From NCBI GenBank assembly GCA_964610775.1, contig CAZSZC010000002.1, positions 35,821-99,820 on the forward strand: DNA of 64,000 nt, in the 5' to 3' direction. This document shows, one piece after another, positions 34,494 to 44,056 of the stretch (positions are counted from its first letter, which is position 1; each line of letters opens with the position of its first letter). The position numbers and the translations under genes are program-made. The notes under the pieces are model-generated. The model was not told the DNA's origin and made no database searches. It saw only the letters and a program-made list of their open reading frames with translations. This stretch comes from CAZPWF01 sp964610775 (lineage in GTDB: Bacteria > Patescibacteriota > Saccharimonadia > Saccharimonadales > JACQNP01).

Positions 34494-35027
34494 TTATTGC
34501 TGCACTTGTATCATTTCTATGTCAAATACTAACGGCTCATTAGGACCGATCTTTGGCGGACTACCCTGCTCTCCATAAGCCAGCGAGGCAGGGATGATTA
34601 GTCGGCGCGTGCCACCAACTTTCATACCAGGAACACCTTCTTGCCACCCCTTGATAACTTGATTCAGCGGAAATTGTGCGGGCTGACCCGAGTCCTTAGA
34701 ACTCTCAAAAATAATTCCATCTTTTGCAATAGCGCCAGTATAATGCGCTGTTACTGTTGCGTTAGCTTTGACAACCTCACCAGTGCCTTCCTTCAAGTCG
34801 ATGGTCTGTAATTTATCAACCGATGCAACTGGTGTATAATCTTGTAGTTTTGTACCCGCCAATTTACCCTCCTGAGTCTTGGGTGTTTCAGTTTGTGCTT
34901 GATCGTTCTTTTTGGTTGAACTATCCTTGCGAATCTGCCAAATAACCGCCAAACTAAATGCGACCGATGTGCCTAAAAATAACGCAGCTGCTACCAAAGC
35001 GAACACGCGTTCGTGTGGCTTTGCCAT
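34494..35027 (-). CDS. membrane-anchored FKBP-type peptidyl-prolyl isomerase
   Basis: Extracytoplasmic folding enzyme. An N-terminal membrane segment (VFALVAAALFLGTSVAFSLAVIW) is followed by a polar linker (about residues 33-75) and a complete FKBP domain: VTAHYTGAI, FESSKDSGQPAQFPLNQVI, GWQEGVPGMKVGGTRRLIIP, and LAYGEQGSPPKIGPNEPLVF. 177 residues. It follows the Nudix gene on the same strand. Confidence 0.92.
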   Translation of the reverse strand: MAKPHERVFALVAAALFLGTSVAFSLAVIWQIRKDSSTKKNDQAQTETPKTQEGKLAGTKLQDYTPVASVDKLQTIDLKEGTGEVVKANATVTAHYTGAIAKDGIIFESSKDSGQPAQFPLNQVIKGWQEGVPGMKVGGTRRLIIPASLAYGEQGSPPKIGPNEPLVFDIEMIQVQQ

Positions 35028-35073
35028 GAACCCTCACTTCCTTTACGATATCCAGTATACTACTAATTTTTAA

Positions 35074-35520
35074 CTAGTTTGTAGTTATTTCGACAGCGTT
35101 ATCCGGCCAGCCATTTTTGTGTCCATCTAGCACGAATTGTTTAAGTTTCTCTGATAGGAATGGTGAATTTGCCAACTTACTCAACTCCAACCAACCCGGA
35201 TTGTACAGATTGTGACCAAGTTTATTAATGATTGCTTCCTCGGAATTAGGCGCAAGCTGCGGGTTGCCAGAGACATACTCAGCTAGATAAACAAATTGAT
35301 CACCATAAGGATCACCAGCGTGTTCTATACACACCAAACGAGGGTTAGTAAACGTAAGTGTTGTTTCTTCTTGGACTTCTCGCTGTAAAGCCTGCACATT
35401 AGTCTCGCCTACTTCAACATTACCTCCAGGCAGAGTGTCATATTCGTCACCAAATTTGTTTCGGTGCATGACCAGTAGTTTGTCATCTTTGATAATAATT
35501 ACACGGACGGCTTTTCTCAT
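35074..35520 (-). CDS. Nudix hydrolase
   Basis: Hydrolyses nucleoside diphosphates linked to another moiety. The Nudix box is complete in GGNVEVGETNVQALQREV followed by QEETTL. 148 residues, single domain. The start follows the stop of the ABC transporter gene by 10 nt, so it probably shares its mRNA. The substrate is unknown. Confidence 0.9.
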   Translation of the reverse strand: MRKAVRVIIIKDDKLLVMHRNKFGDEYDTLPGGNVEVGETNVQALQREVQEETTLTFTNPRLVCIEHAGDPYGDQFVYLAEYVSGNPQLAPNSEEAIINKLGHNLYNPGWLELSKLANSPFLSEKLKQFVLDGHKNGWPDNAVEITTN

Positions 35521-35530
35521 AATTTATATT

Positions 35531-37306
35531 CTAAGCCTTTATGCCGTATGATTGTAGTTTTTGTTTAGTTTTCTCTGTCTTCTTACCTGTTTGTAGCTGT
35601 AATAATTGGGCATAAATGCCCCCCGTTTTGGCTAGTTCGGCCGGACTACCGACCTCATCAATAGTGCCATTCTTTAGCGTAACAATCGTGTCGACCGACT
35701 GGATCGTGCTTAATCTATGTGCAATTATCAGAGTGGTTCGTCCTCTCATCAAAATCTCCAATGCTTCCTGAACCATTCCTTCGCTTTTACTATCCAAACT
35801 ACTTGTAGCTTCATCCAATACTAAAATAGGGGCGTTCTTCAACAGAGCCCTAGCTATCGCTATACGTTGCTTCTGACCGCCAGAAAGTTTCAAGCCCCTC
35901 TCACCAATTTCCGTATCATAACCCTTCTCAAACTTCTTTATGAAGTCATGTGCGTTGGCAGCCTTGGCGGCAGAAATCACCTGTTTCTCGCTCGCGTGCG
36001 GATTAGCATAACTTATATTCTCTTTAATTGTGCCACTAAAAAGTGCTGGGTCCTGGAATACAACACCTATATTTTTTCGCAGAGAAGCCTGGGTTACTAG
36101 AGCTATATCTTGCCCATCAATCATGATCTTCCCTTGTTCTGGCTCATAGAGCCTCATTAGAATATTAGCAAGCGTGGTCTTACCTTCGCCACTTTCTCCA
36201 ACCAAAGCAACTTTGGTATCGGGTTTAATTACTAGGTTGATGTTTTTCAAAACTGGCTGATTTTTGTCATAGCTAAACGAGATTTCACTGAATTCAATCT
36301 CACCGGCCTTTACCTTTAAAGTTTCGGCATTAACAATGTCTTTAATGTGCGACTGGATCCCCATCACTTCAAAGTAGTCTTTGCTGTCGGCAATCGCCCT
36401 CTGAGTACTGTCTACTAGAAAACTTATGGTAAATATAGGTATACGTATCTGCATGGCGTACAAAATTAAGGCTACAGTCGCACCAGGTGAATAATTACCT
36501 CGTGCGCCTTGTATAAATATGAAACTATATACAGCGAAAAAGATTATGTTCAAAACTAAGCGTCTCTCAATGTCTTTTTTATGCCAGTGTTTTGACTGTG
36601 GCACATTTATACTAACCGCTTTTTGCATATGACGATTAAAGAAAGATATTTCTCGTCTTTCTTGGTTGAAGCTTTTTACGACCTTGATCTGATTAATGGC
36701 TTCCGCAAATCGCCCACTAGCAATATCAGCTTGATGGTTCTTTTTATGTTGATAATCTAACCATTTGCCACTACTTCTAACCGTTAACCATATAAAAATC
36801 GGATAAAGCATAAGGAGCAATAACGCAACTTGCCAACTATATATTGCTACTACTACTAACGCAAAAACTGTGCCAAAAATAAACTGCAAGAAATTATTGC
36901 TCATCATTTGCATAAAGTTACTTATCTGGGCAACTGAGCGATTCAAGCGATTGATGATTTTACCGCTTAGTTCTTTATCGAAATAACGCTGAGGTAAATC
37001 AAGCAAGTGTTCATAGTACTTATTGCCTAGAAGTTTATAGAGTCGAGCGGAAATTTGGTCACCATAGTAGCCACCAATATTACTTATCAGAGTTATCCCA
37101 AGATCAGCAACAAAAATTCCTAAAGCAAGTAGCAATACATAATCAATCCGCGCACGACTACCCATTTTTATCTCATCAATCGCCCACCCAGTTATAGCTG
37201 GTATCATTAGGTTGAGTAAAGCTATCGTGACCGAAAAGACACTAACCGCAACATACAAACGCCAAAGAGACGATGTGGTCTTTATTATCTTCAGCAAATA
37301 CTTCAT
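35531..37306 (-). CDS. ABC transporter, fused permease-ATPase (exporter type)
   Basis: A half-transporter of 591 residues: six membrane segments (about 15-310), then the ATPase with Walker A VGESGEGKTTLAN (GEGKT instead of the common GSGKT), Q-loop GVVFQDPALF, signature LSGGQKQR, Walker B ILVLDEATSSLDS and switch IAHRLST. It would work as a homodimer, exporting a lipid, peptide or drug. It lies between pheT and the Nudix gene, with 5 nt to pheT. Confidence 0.93.
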   Translation of the reverse strand: MKYLLKIIKTTSSLWRLYVAVSVFSVTIALLNLMIPAITGWAIDEIKMGSRARIDYVLLLALGIFVADLGITLISNIGGYYGDQISARLYKLLGNKYYEHLLDLPQRYFDKELSGKIINRLNRSVAQISNFMQMMSNNFLQFIFGTVFALVVVAIYSWQVALLLLMLYPIFIWLTVRSSGKWLDYQHKKNHQADIASGRFAEAINQIKVVKSFNQERREISFFNRHMQKAVSINVPQSKHWHKKDIERRLVLNIIFFAVYSFIFIQGARGNYSPGATVALILYAMQIRIPIFTISFLVDSTQRAIADSKDYFEVMGIQSHIKDIVNAETLKVKAGEIEFSEISFSYDKNQPVLKNINLVIKPDTKVALVGESGEGKTTLANILMRLYEPEQGKIMIDGQDIALVTQASLRKNIGVVFQDPALFSGTIKENISYANPHASEKQVISAAKAANAHDFIKKFEKGYDTEIGERGLKLSGGQKQRIAIARALLKNAPILVLDEATSSLDSKSEGMVQEALEILMRGRTTLIIAHRLSTIQSVDTIVTLKNGTIDEVGSPAELAKTGGIYAQLLQLQTGKKTEKTKQKLQSYGIKA

Positions 37307-37311
37307 AAAGT

Positions 37312-39843
37312 CTAAAGTCTAGTTGCGCCTAGCTTTTTATGACTAGCTGTCGCTACTACATTTAATAAACTATTCACTTCATCAGTTACCAGGGTACGGT
37401 CGTTATGAGTCAGAGTTACTCGAAGTGTTATATTTTTGTGGTCATTTTCAGCCGGTTTATAAATATCTATTGGGCTTAGAGTAGCAGAGTATCCATGTTC
37501 TACTTCGGCTAATTTCAAAACGTCCCAAACGGTATTGTATACCTCTTGATAAGTTATTGAACCATTAACTTGCAAGCTTATGTCTTGGTCAGTACTTGGA
37601 AAACGTGACAGAGGTGAGTATGCAGAATTTTGCTTCAGCTTTAGAAGCTGCTCAATATCTAGCTCAAAGCCGGCAATAAAATCTGGTAGCTTTAAGTTTT
37701 TTCGAACTTTCGATCGAAATTCACCAATCTCGCCAATAAATTCGCCGTCTTTATTCTTTACGATTGCTGAGCGCAAGGGTTCAAACGGCGCAAAAGCCTG
37801 TTTGGATACGTTTAGTTTGGGACTATAGTTTACCGTTGATTCAAACTGCGCTGTAAAGCCAAGTTCTTTTAGTAGGTATTGCAAATATTTGCGAGCTTGG
37901 TAATACGGTGCGCCACTATACTTTGTGCTTGCCGTCTTATCATCAGCTACAACTACAAAAGCCAGCCGTTGTTCTTCTATTGGCAAACCATCTTTATCCA
38001 TAAAATCGTTGCAATGTGATTTGTTAATCTCAAATAGTGCGAATTCATCATGGCCAGCTTTTACATTCAAATAAATCTTATCTAACAAACTCGGCATTAA
38101 GCTCAAGCGATAATATTGTAAATCTGGACTAAGAGCATTACTAAGCTTGAATGCTAGTTTCTTTTCCTGCCCAACCTTTTCTATCAAATCACCATGAACA
38201 AAGCTATAGGTTAATACTTCATTAGCCCCTGCAGCAGCCAACGTATTTCGAATCTTCTGCTTTAAATCAAGCATATGATCCTTGGTTACGGGTGTATTTG
38301 TACGACTAGGCAATTGGAGTGGCAAATTATCATAACCATAGAGACGCCCTATTTCTTCTACAATATCTTCAGGTATATGAATATCAGTGCGCCAAAATGG
38401 ATAATCAACAACTAGATCATCATCTTTGATGTCAACAACAAATTCGACATTCTCGAGTAGTCGTTTAATCTCGGCTTTGCTAAGTTTTGATCCAAGTCGC
38501 TCGTTAATAAAGGCTGCGCTCACTGTAACCTTCTTCTTTTCTGGCAAGCTGTTTTTTATATCAAAGACCTCAGAAGCTACTACTCCACCGCAATTATCGA
38601 CCACATCAGATATTATCTTAAATAAAATACGGTCGGTTTGATATATGCTCTGTCCCTTGGTAAAACGCGTCACAGCATCAGTAAAAAGACCATACTTCAT
38701 GCTAGTTCTGCGTATGTTATACATATTGAAAGTTGCGCACTCTAGGATAATGTTTTTTGTGTTCTCGTCTACTTCGGTTTCTGAACCACCAATAACACCA
38801 CCGACGCCAATAGCCTGCTTGTCAGTTGCAATTACAATTGTCGGTGCTTCGAACTCAATTGTCTTGCCGTTTAATAGTGCGATCTTTTCACCCTTTTTGG
38901 CTTTGCGAGCTTTTATTATAGGCATTTGGTCACTAAGCATTGCCACCTTGTCATAATCATAGGCGTGGAGCGGCTGACCAGTTAATAGGGAATAGTAGTT
39001 AGTTAGGTCAACTATGTTGTTAATGGGTTTAATGCCTACCTTGGCTAGTAATGACTGTAGCCAGATGGGGCTTGGCATAACTTGTATGTCGCTCATCGCG
39101 ACAGCCATAAATCTCGGCACAAATTCAGAATCCTCAACTTTAACTTCTAATGGTAAGTTGTCTATGATTTTGGGCTTTTCGCCATTTAAATACCAATCGG
39201 GACTATTGTAAGCAAGGCCTTGTATACCTGCCACTTCCCGAGCCACACCCAAAATACCAAAACAATCTGGCCGATGGGTAAACATCTTATTCTCAATTTC
39301 AACAATAATATCATCAAGTTCGTAGAGTTGCTTTAATGGAGTTCCAGGCCTAGTTAGACCTTCACCGACCTCATCTGCATTAATCTCAAGAATTCCATCG
39401 TGATTATCGCTAATATCTAGCTCGGCGGGACTAGCCAGCATTCCATTGCTCACCTTGCCGCGTATTTCACGAACTTCCAAAACAAAAGGATCTTTATTGA
39501 ACGTACTGGGGACGGTTGATCCAGGTGGTAACCAGGCCACGACAAGACCTTCTCGAACGTTTGGTGCGCCACAAACTACTTGAACCAAGCCATCTTGTCC
39601 ACGTTCTACACTTTCGGACTTTCCGCCATCATCAATTCTACAAACATGTAACTTATCAGCATCGGGGTGTTTTTCGCACGACACAACTTTAGCAACCAAT
39701 ACTCCGTCATATCTAGATCCCCAATTAATTATCCCTTCAACCTCACCAAGCTGAGCTCCAATCTTACGGACAACCTCCTCAATACCCACAGATTTTAGAT
39801 CAACATTGCTATAGTATTGGGCAGTATTGAGACTTACTTTCAT
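37312..39843 (-). CDS. pheT: phenylalanine-tRNA ligase beta subunit
   Basis: The beta subunit of the tetrameric synthetase, 843 residues. Domains in order: an N-terminal tRNA-binding OB fold (VLVAKVVSCEKHPDADKLHVC), B3/B4 editing domain, B5 domain, the catalytic-like core with YGYDNLPLQLPSRTN, and the C-terminal FDX-ACB anticodon-binding domain (SRFPSTDQDISLQV). It overlaps pheS by 4 nt. Confidence 0.96.
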   Translation of the reverse strand: MKVSLNTAQYYSNVDLKSVGIEEVVRKIGAQLGEVEGIINWGSRYDGVLVAKVVSCEKHPDADKLHVCRIDDGGKSESVERGQDGLVQVVCGAPNVREGLVVAWLPPGSTVPSTFNKDPFVLEVREIRGKVSNGMLASPAELDISDNHDGILEINADEVGEGLTRPGTPLKQLYELDDIIVEIENKMFTHRPDCFGILGVAREVAGIQGLAYNSPDWYLNGEKPKIIDNLPLEVKVEDSEFVPRFMAVAMSDIQVMPSPIWLQSLLAKVGIKPINNIVDLTNYYSLLTGQPLHAYDYDKVAMLSDQMPIIKARKAKKGEKIALLNGKTIEFEAPTIVIATDKQAIGVGGVIGGSETEVDENTKNIILECATFNMYNIRRTSMKYGLFTDAVTRFTKGQSIYQTDRILFKIISDVVDNCGGVVASEVFDIKNSLPEKKKVTVSAAFINERLGSKLSKAEIKRLLENVEFVVDIKDDDLVVDYPFWRTDIHIPEDIVEEIGRLYGYDNLPLQLPSRTNTPVTKDHMLDLKQKIRNTLAAAGANEVLTYSFVHGDLIEKVGQEKKLAFKLSNALSPDLQYYRLSLMPSLLDKIYLNVKAGHDEFALFEINKSHCNDFMDKDGLPIEEQRLAFVVVADDKTASTKYSGAPYYQARKYLQYLLKELGFTAQFESTVNYSPKLNVSKQAFAPFEPLRSAIVKNKDGEFIGEIGEFRSKVRKNLKLPDFIAGFELDIEQLLKLKQNSAYSPLSRFPSTDQDISLQVNGSITYQEVYNTVWDVLKLAEVEHGYSATLSPIDIYKPAENDHKNITLRVTLTHNDRTLVTDEVNSLLNVVATASHKKLGATRL

Positions 39844-40877
39844 GCGAATTGCCTCAAGAAGTCTAATTTTGCTGATTCAAAATGCCTAACATCCTCTATT
39901 CCATATTTCATCATTACTAATCTGTCCAGACCTAGACCGCCAGCAAATCCAGTATAAACAGTCGGATCAATACCCCCCATTTTTAGAACATTTGGGCTAA
40001 TCATTCCGCAGCCCAATAACTCAATCCAGCCAGATTGACTGCAAACATAACAGCCTTTTTTCTGACAAAATGGGCAACTTAGCGCCATCTCAAAACTGGG
40101 TTCTGTGAATGGAAAATAAAATGGTTGGGTACGTATTTCAATCTTCTGCTGATAATATTCTTCCAAAAATGTCTTAAAAGTAGCTGTTAGATTACCGACA
40201 TTTATATTTTTGTCGATATAGCTAATCTCAACTTGGTAAAAAGTATGCTCATGGCGGGCATCAACATCCTCATTACGAAAAGTGCGACCAGTATAAACTA
40301 CTGCGATTGGGTTGCCTTCGTCTAGATTATTTTTATACTTTTTCTGGAGGCGATTCTGCATAACACTAACGTGTGCTGGTGCTATTAGACCTTCTGTAGT
40401 GATAAACGTATCGTAGTCATCACGCGCCGGATGACCAATCGGAAAGTTTAGGCTATCAAACATGTGGTATTCGTCATCGAGTTGGCGCGAATCCATATGT
40501 ACGAATCCCATACGGGCAAAAATATCTATTACTTTATCTAGTTCCGTCATTAATGGATGGATACTTCCCTTTTCGGCGGTTAGTAATCTAGGCCGCTTAT
40601 CCGTCGATGTATTAATATCAAAAGGTGCTGTCACATCGATCGATTCTACAACTTCATGCGAATCCACACTTTGCTCAACCAGCTTTGTTAGCTCGTTTTT
40701 AAGATCATTGATTTCTTTGCCAAAACTAGCTCGTTCTGGCGGGTCAAGCTGCGGAAGCTCCGCATATAGTGCTTTTAATTCTGTAGCACGCAAAATAGAC
40801 CCCTTATCATCTAACGAATCTATCCTTTTAATTAGCTGTTCTGCAACATCAGCAATACGGGAATGTTTATAACTCAT
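39840..40877 (-). CDS. pheS: phenylalanine-tRNA ligase alpha subunit
   Basis: The catalytic subunit charging tRNA-Phe. It has a helical N-terminus, HPLMTELDKVIDIFARMGF, the motif 2 region with TFRNEDVDARHEHTFYQVE, and motif 3 in GFAGGLGLDRLVMMKYGI. A CxxC pair set (CPFCQKKGCYVC) near the C-terminus probably binds zinc. I start at MSYKHSR (345 aa), because TATAAT lies 9 nt before it; the longer frame would overlap the neighbour's end. Confidence 0.95.
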   Translation of the reverse strand: MSYKHSRIADVAEQLIKRIDSLDDKGSILRATELKALYAELPQLDPPERASFGKEINDLKNELTKLVEQSVDSHEVVESIDVTAPFDINTSTDKRPRLLTAEKGSIHPLMTELDKVIDIFARMGFVHMDSRQLDDEYHMFDSLNFPIGHPARDDYDTFITTEGLIAPAHVSVMQNRLQKKYKNNLDEGNPIAVVYTGRTFRNEDVDARHEHTFYQVEISYIDKNINVGNLTATFKTFLEEYYQQKIEIRTQPFYFPFTEPSFEMALSCPFCQKKGCYVCSQSGWIELLGCGMISPNVLKMGGIDPTVYTGFAGGLGLDRLVMMKYGIEDVRHFESAKLDFLRQFA

Positions 40878-40886
40878 TTGATGTAT

Positions 40887-40892
40887 ATTATA
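40887..40892 (-). promoter_or_regulatory. -10 element TATAAT of pheST
   Basis: TATAAT on the minus strand ends 9 nt before the chosen pheS ATG, in the gap after the kinase-like gene. It fixes the pheS start and implies a leader of only a few nt. Confidence 0.55.
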
Positions 40893-40908
40893 CCGCCGTG
40901 GTATTGGT

Positions 40909-41682
40909 TCACACAACCTTTGCAAGCTTCATCACAGCTCTGGCAGTTTTGAACCTATGTGATGGCTGATCGATCACATATAAATCAGCGTTAGCAAGAC
41001 TAATAAAGTCATCAGAATTAGTAGTGTCGATCAGTACGTTCCCTGCGTTCATTCTTCCATTCCTCCAGATGTCATCAACAGCAAATCTTAAAACAGTGTC
41101 CGCTAATGCTTTTGAGGTCCTATCGCATATTAGCCCAACAAGGCTGCGATAATCATCATCAAACTTCCAACCATTACTTAAACTAGATACTGTTCTGAAA
41201 GGACTAACCACTCTTTCCTGCAAACTTACAAAAACACCATCACTACTCCTCGCAGCCATATATTGTCTAGGAACACTGATACCATCTTCGGGCTTGGCAC
41301 TCAACTCACTTCGAACCCGATCCAAAAACATTGTTTGGACTATAAGATCTTCTGGGTCTCCCTTTTTTGGATCACCAAGAAAGTGCGCTTGCTTACTAAT
41401 TTGGCTGGATGACATTTTGACGCAAATTTCGGGTATTTCAGGGACTGCTGATACTCGACCGTGTTTACCCATCCCAATAAACTCATACTCCCCCCTTCCC
41501 TCTGGATGGCTTAATTCACTTTCGACAACCTCAGAAAAAATATCAAGAATATTTAGATTTGACTCAATTAACTCGTGGCCATCATCTGTTATAAATACTT
41601 CGGCAAACCGACTAAAAGGACGTGGATTCATTTGCACTATTTTAACACTTTTTAGATTTTTGTTCAATGTTGGGGTACTCAA
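40909..41682 (-). CDS. protein-kinase-fold-like hypothetical protein
   Basis: I do not recognise a named family. In order it has a possible Gly-rich loop IGMGKHGRVSAV, a Lys in EICVKMSSS, a catalytic-loop-like RMNAGNVLID (Asn kept), and VIDQPSHR in place of the DFG segment. This resembles RIO or aminoglycoside-phosphotransferase-like kinases, but the catalytic-loop His-x-Asp is not obvious. Length is 257 residues from a TTG; the internal ATG (MNPRPFS) 17 codons later is an alternative. Its promoter region overlaps that of divergent yajQ. Confidence 0.5.
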   Translation of the reverse strand: MSTPTLNKNLKSVKIVQMNPRPFSRFAEVFITDDGHELIESNLNILDIFSEVVESELSHPEGRGEYEFIGMGKHGRVSAVPEIPEICVKMSSSQISKQAHFLGDPKKGDPEDLIVQTMFLDRVRSELSAKPEDGISVPRQYMAARSSDGVFVSLQERVVSPFRTVSSLSNGWKFDDDYRSLVGLICDRTSKALADTVLRFAVDDIWRNGRMNAGNVLIDTTNSDDFISLANADLYVIDQPSHRFKTARAVMKLAKVV

Positions 41683-41690
41683 GATTTTCT

Positions 41691-41698
41691 TGTAGAAT
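41691..41698 (+). promoter_or_regulatory. -10 element, leaderless start of yajQ
   Basis: TGTAGAAT: the hexamer TAGAAT ends 7 nt before the ATG at 41706, with no ribosome-binding site. Confidence 0.55.
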
Positions 41699-41705
41699 TG
41701 TAAGT

Positions 41706-42203
41706 ATGGGAAATTTTTCTTTTGATATAGTTTCGGATTACGATAAAGCAGAGATGAATAATGTGTTCGATCAGGCTCAGCGCGAGCTAGATAATCGCTA
41801 TGATTTTAAAGGTACTAGCGCCCAACTAGAATGGTTAAATGGCGATAAGAGCGGCCTTAAGATAACCGGTGATAGTGATTACCAAATCGAAGCAATCCTA
41901 GACATTGTTAGGAAAAAGTTAGCAGCTCGCGACCAAAGTCAAAAAACTCTAGATACCAGTTTTGAAGCAGTAGTTAGTAACCTAAAAACTACCAAGGATG
42001 TACCCTTCAAACGAGGGCTTGACCAAGAAAAAGCCAAAAAAATCACTAAACTCCTGCGCGATGAAACTCCAAAAATCAAAACTCAAATTCAAGGCGAAGA
42101 AGTCCGCGTAACTAGTGGCAGTAAAGACGACTTACAATCTGCAATTCAACTATTAAGAAGCCAGGATTTCGACTTTCCGCTAAGTTTTACTAACTTCCGC
42201 TAG
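41706..42203 (+). CDS. yajQ: YajQ family nucleotide-binding protein
   Basis: UPF0234 protein; in some proteobacteria YajQ-like proteins bind cyclic di-GMP, elsewhere the role is unclear. It shows the typical SFDIVSDYDKAEMNNVFDQA start, ELDNRYDFKGT, and the second repeat with KITKLLRDETPKIKTQIQGEEVRV, ending LRSQDFDFPLSFTNFR. 165 residues, full length. The start is set by the -10 element 7 nt upstream and by family alignment. Confidence 0.95.
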   Translation: MGNFSFDIVSDYDKAEMNNVFDQAQRELDNRYDFKGTSAQLEWLNGDKSGLKITGDSDYQIEAILDIVRKKLAARDQSQKTLDTSFEAVVSNLKTTKDVPFKRGLDQEKAKKITKLLRDETPKIKTQIQGEEVRVTSGSKDDLQSAIQLLRSQDFDFPLSFTNFR

Positions 42204-42699
42204 ATAAATTTTTGTACATCAGGGACTCCGTTATAAAACTTATTGACCCAATAACAAATCCAATCAAACCAACTATTATAACTAGTCTCAAATCAAGGGC
42301 CCACATAAAACCGACTAACGGGACAAAAAGCAGCCAACCAACACTGTTAACGATAATGCAAAATATAACAAAGCCAATGGGCAGAAAAAACTTAGTATAT
42401 ATGTACTGTAATAATCTATGCACAACTCTAGCAATAAACCACCAAACCGCAATACTTACAAAACAAAGAACAATAATGGATGATGATTGATATGTAAGCT
42501 CAGGTTGCGGCAAGGACTGATCATATGAAAAACTCTGATTGGAATTTAGTGTACTAAGGAGTGTATAAAGACCGGACGCTGCAACAAAAAGCCAAGCAAC
42601 GGCGATAGAAAAGTAACCCGGGAAGCTAATTATTTTGACTAAAAGGGTTTCTTCTGGCTGCTTAACTATTTCGGGTTTATATTTAAATCTTTTTTTCAT
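42190..42699 (-). CDS. integral membrane protein, four segments
   Basis: Function unknown, 169 residues. Four hydrophobic segments are visible: YFSIAVAWLFVAASGLYTLL, SSIIVLCFVSIAVWWFIA, FFLPIGFVIFCIIVNSVGWLLFVPLVGFMWAL (perhaps two), and LVIIVGLIGFVIGSISF, flanked by a basic N-terminus (KKRFKYKPEIV). It overlaps the end of yajQ by 14 nt, tail to tail, and is divergent from the glycosidase gene. Confidence 0.65.
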   Translation of the reverse strand: MKKRFKYKPEIVKQPEETLLVKIISFPGYFSIAVAWLFVAASGLYTLLSTLNSNQSFSYDQSLPQPELTYQSSSIIVLCFVSIAVWWFIARVVHRLLQYIYTKFFLPIGFVIFCIIVNSVGWLLFVPLVGFMWALDLRLVIIVGLIGFVIGSISFITESLMYKNLSSGS

Positions 42700-42736
42700 A
42701 ACACTAAATATATTCTACAATAAACATGAGCGATAT

Positions 42737-44056
42737 ATGGAAGATACACAAACAATCCTCGAGACTTGTCAATCAGTTCTAAATACCAATGACCAGGGTA
42801 GCTATACCGTTCCAGCAACTGGGATGTACCCTCATCAATGGCTATGGGACAGTTGTTTTATCTCCATTGGTCAACGACATATAGATGTTGAGAGAGCAAA
42901 ACAAGAGCTACTTAGCTTAAAGAGGGGTCAGTGGGCTAACGGCATGCTGCCAAATATGATTCTTAGTAAAACCGGTCACCATATACGACACGGTAACGTA
43001 TGGCGAAGCTGGTTAAATCCTAACTCGCCCGACGGTATAGTCACGAGTGGAATAACTCAACCACCAATGTTAGCTGAGGCAGTTGTTAAAATTGGCGAAA
43101 AAATGTTAAAAAGCGAGCGACTTAATTGGTATCAAACCATGTATCCGGTTATCTTAGCGTACCACCAATGGCTCTATAATGACCGCGACCCACACAGTGA
43201 AGGCCTAGTACTGCAAATACATCCGTGGGAGACTGGCTTAGACAATACGCCGCCATGGATGCAGGAACTAATCGATCATCAATTGCCATTATGGGTAAGA
43301 TCAGTGAGTTTTTTGCACCTTGAACCACTTATTAATATGATTCGCAGCGACACTAAATTTGTTCATGCTAGCGAACGCCTATCAACCCTTGAAGCAATGG
43401 CACTTTACAGCGTACAGCGCCGACTCAGGCGCAAGAACTATGATACCGAGAGGATTTTGACACATTCGCTTTTTGCAATTGAAGACGCTACGTTTAACGC
43501 TATATTTATTCGCGCCAATCAACACTTGATACAAATAGCAAAAGACTTACGAAAAATAATTCCGAGTGAGTTAGAAGAAAAAATTGAACGCAGTAAAGTA
43601 GCTTATGAACAGCTATGGGACCCCTACGCTGGTCAGTACTATTCACGCGAATTTGTAACTCATAAACTAATTAAGATACCAAGTATCGCTACCCTAATGC
43701 CATTGTATGCTGGTTCAATATCCAAAGAGCGAGCCCGCAAACTAGTACGTCTGCTTGAAGATTCGCACCAATTTGGCACAAACTATCCAGTGCCAAGCGT
43801 TCCATTAAGTTCTGAATGGTTTCAGGCCCATCGCTACTGGCAAGGACCAACTTGGATCAATACAAACTGGCTCATTATTGACGGTCTAAAACGATACGGT
43901 TTTAACGACCATGCAGAAACTTTAAAAGAAACTACTATCGAACTGGTCGAGAAGTCAGGTTGTTATGAGTATTTTAGTCCAATAGACGGCTCACCGGCAG
44001 GTATAGCAAACTTTTCTTGGACTGCTGCACTTACTATCGACTTACTCAACTCTTAG
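42737..44056 (+). CDS. GH63-type glycoside hydrolase (glucosyl/mannosylglycerate hydrolase-like)
   Basis: An (alpha/alpha)6-barrel glycosidase of 439 residues without signal peptide. Family marks: HQWLWDSCFISIG, the likely general-acid Asp region in WETGLDNTPPWM, YWQGPTWINTNW, and near the end YEYFSPIDGSPAGIANFSW with a likely catalytic Glu. By memory this resembles the GH63 group with mannosylglycerate and glucosylglycerate hydrolases; a trehalase-like substrate is an alternative. The start is MEDTQT; a longer frame would overlap the divergent membrane protein gene. Confidence 0.82.
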   Translation: MEDTQTILETCQSVLNTNDQGSYTVPATGMYPHQWLWDSCFISIGQRHIDVERAKQELLSLKRGQWANGMLPNMILSKTGHHIRHGNVWRSWLNPNSPDGIVTSGITQPPMLAEAVVKIGEKMLKSERLNWYQTMYPVILAYHQWLYNDRDPHSEGLVLQIHPWETGLDNTPPWMQELIDHQLPLWVRSVSFLHLEPLINMIRSDTKFVHASERLSTLEAMALYSVQRRLRRKNYDTERILTHSLFAIEDATFNAIFIRANQHLIQIAKDLRKIIPSELEEKIERSKVAYEQLWDPYAGQYYSREFVTHKLIKIPSIATLMPLYAGSISKERARKLVRLLEDSHQFGTNYPVPSVPLSSEWFQAHRYWQGPTWINTNWLIIDGLKRYGFNDHAETLKETTIELVEKSGCYEYFSPIDGSPAGIANFSWTAALTIDLLNS

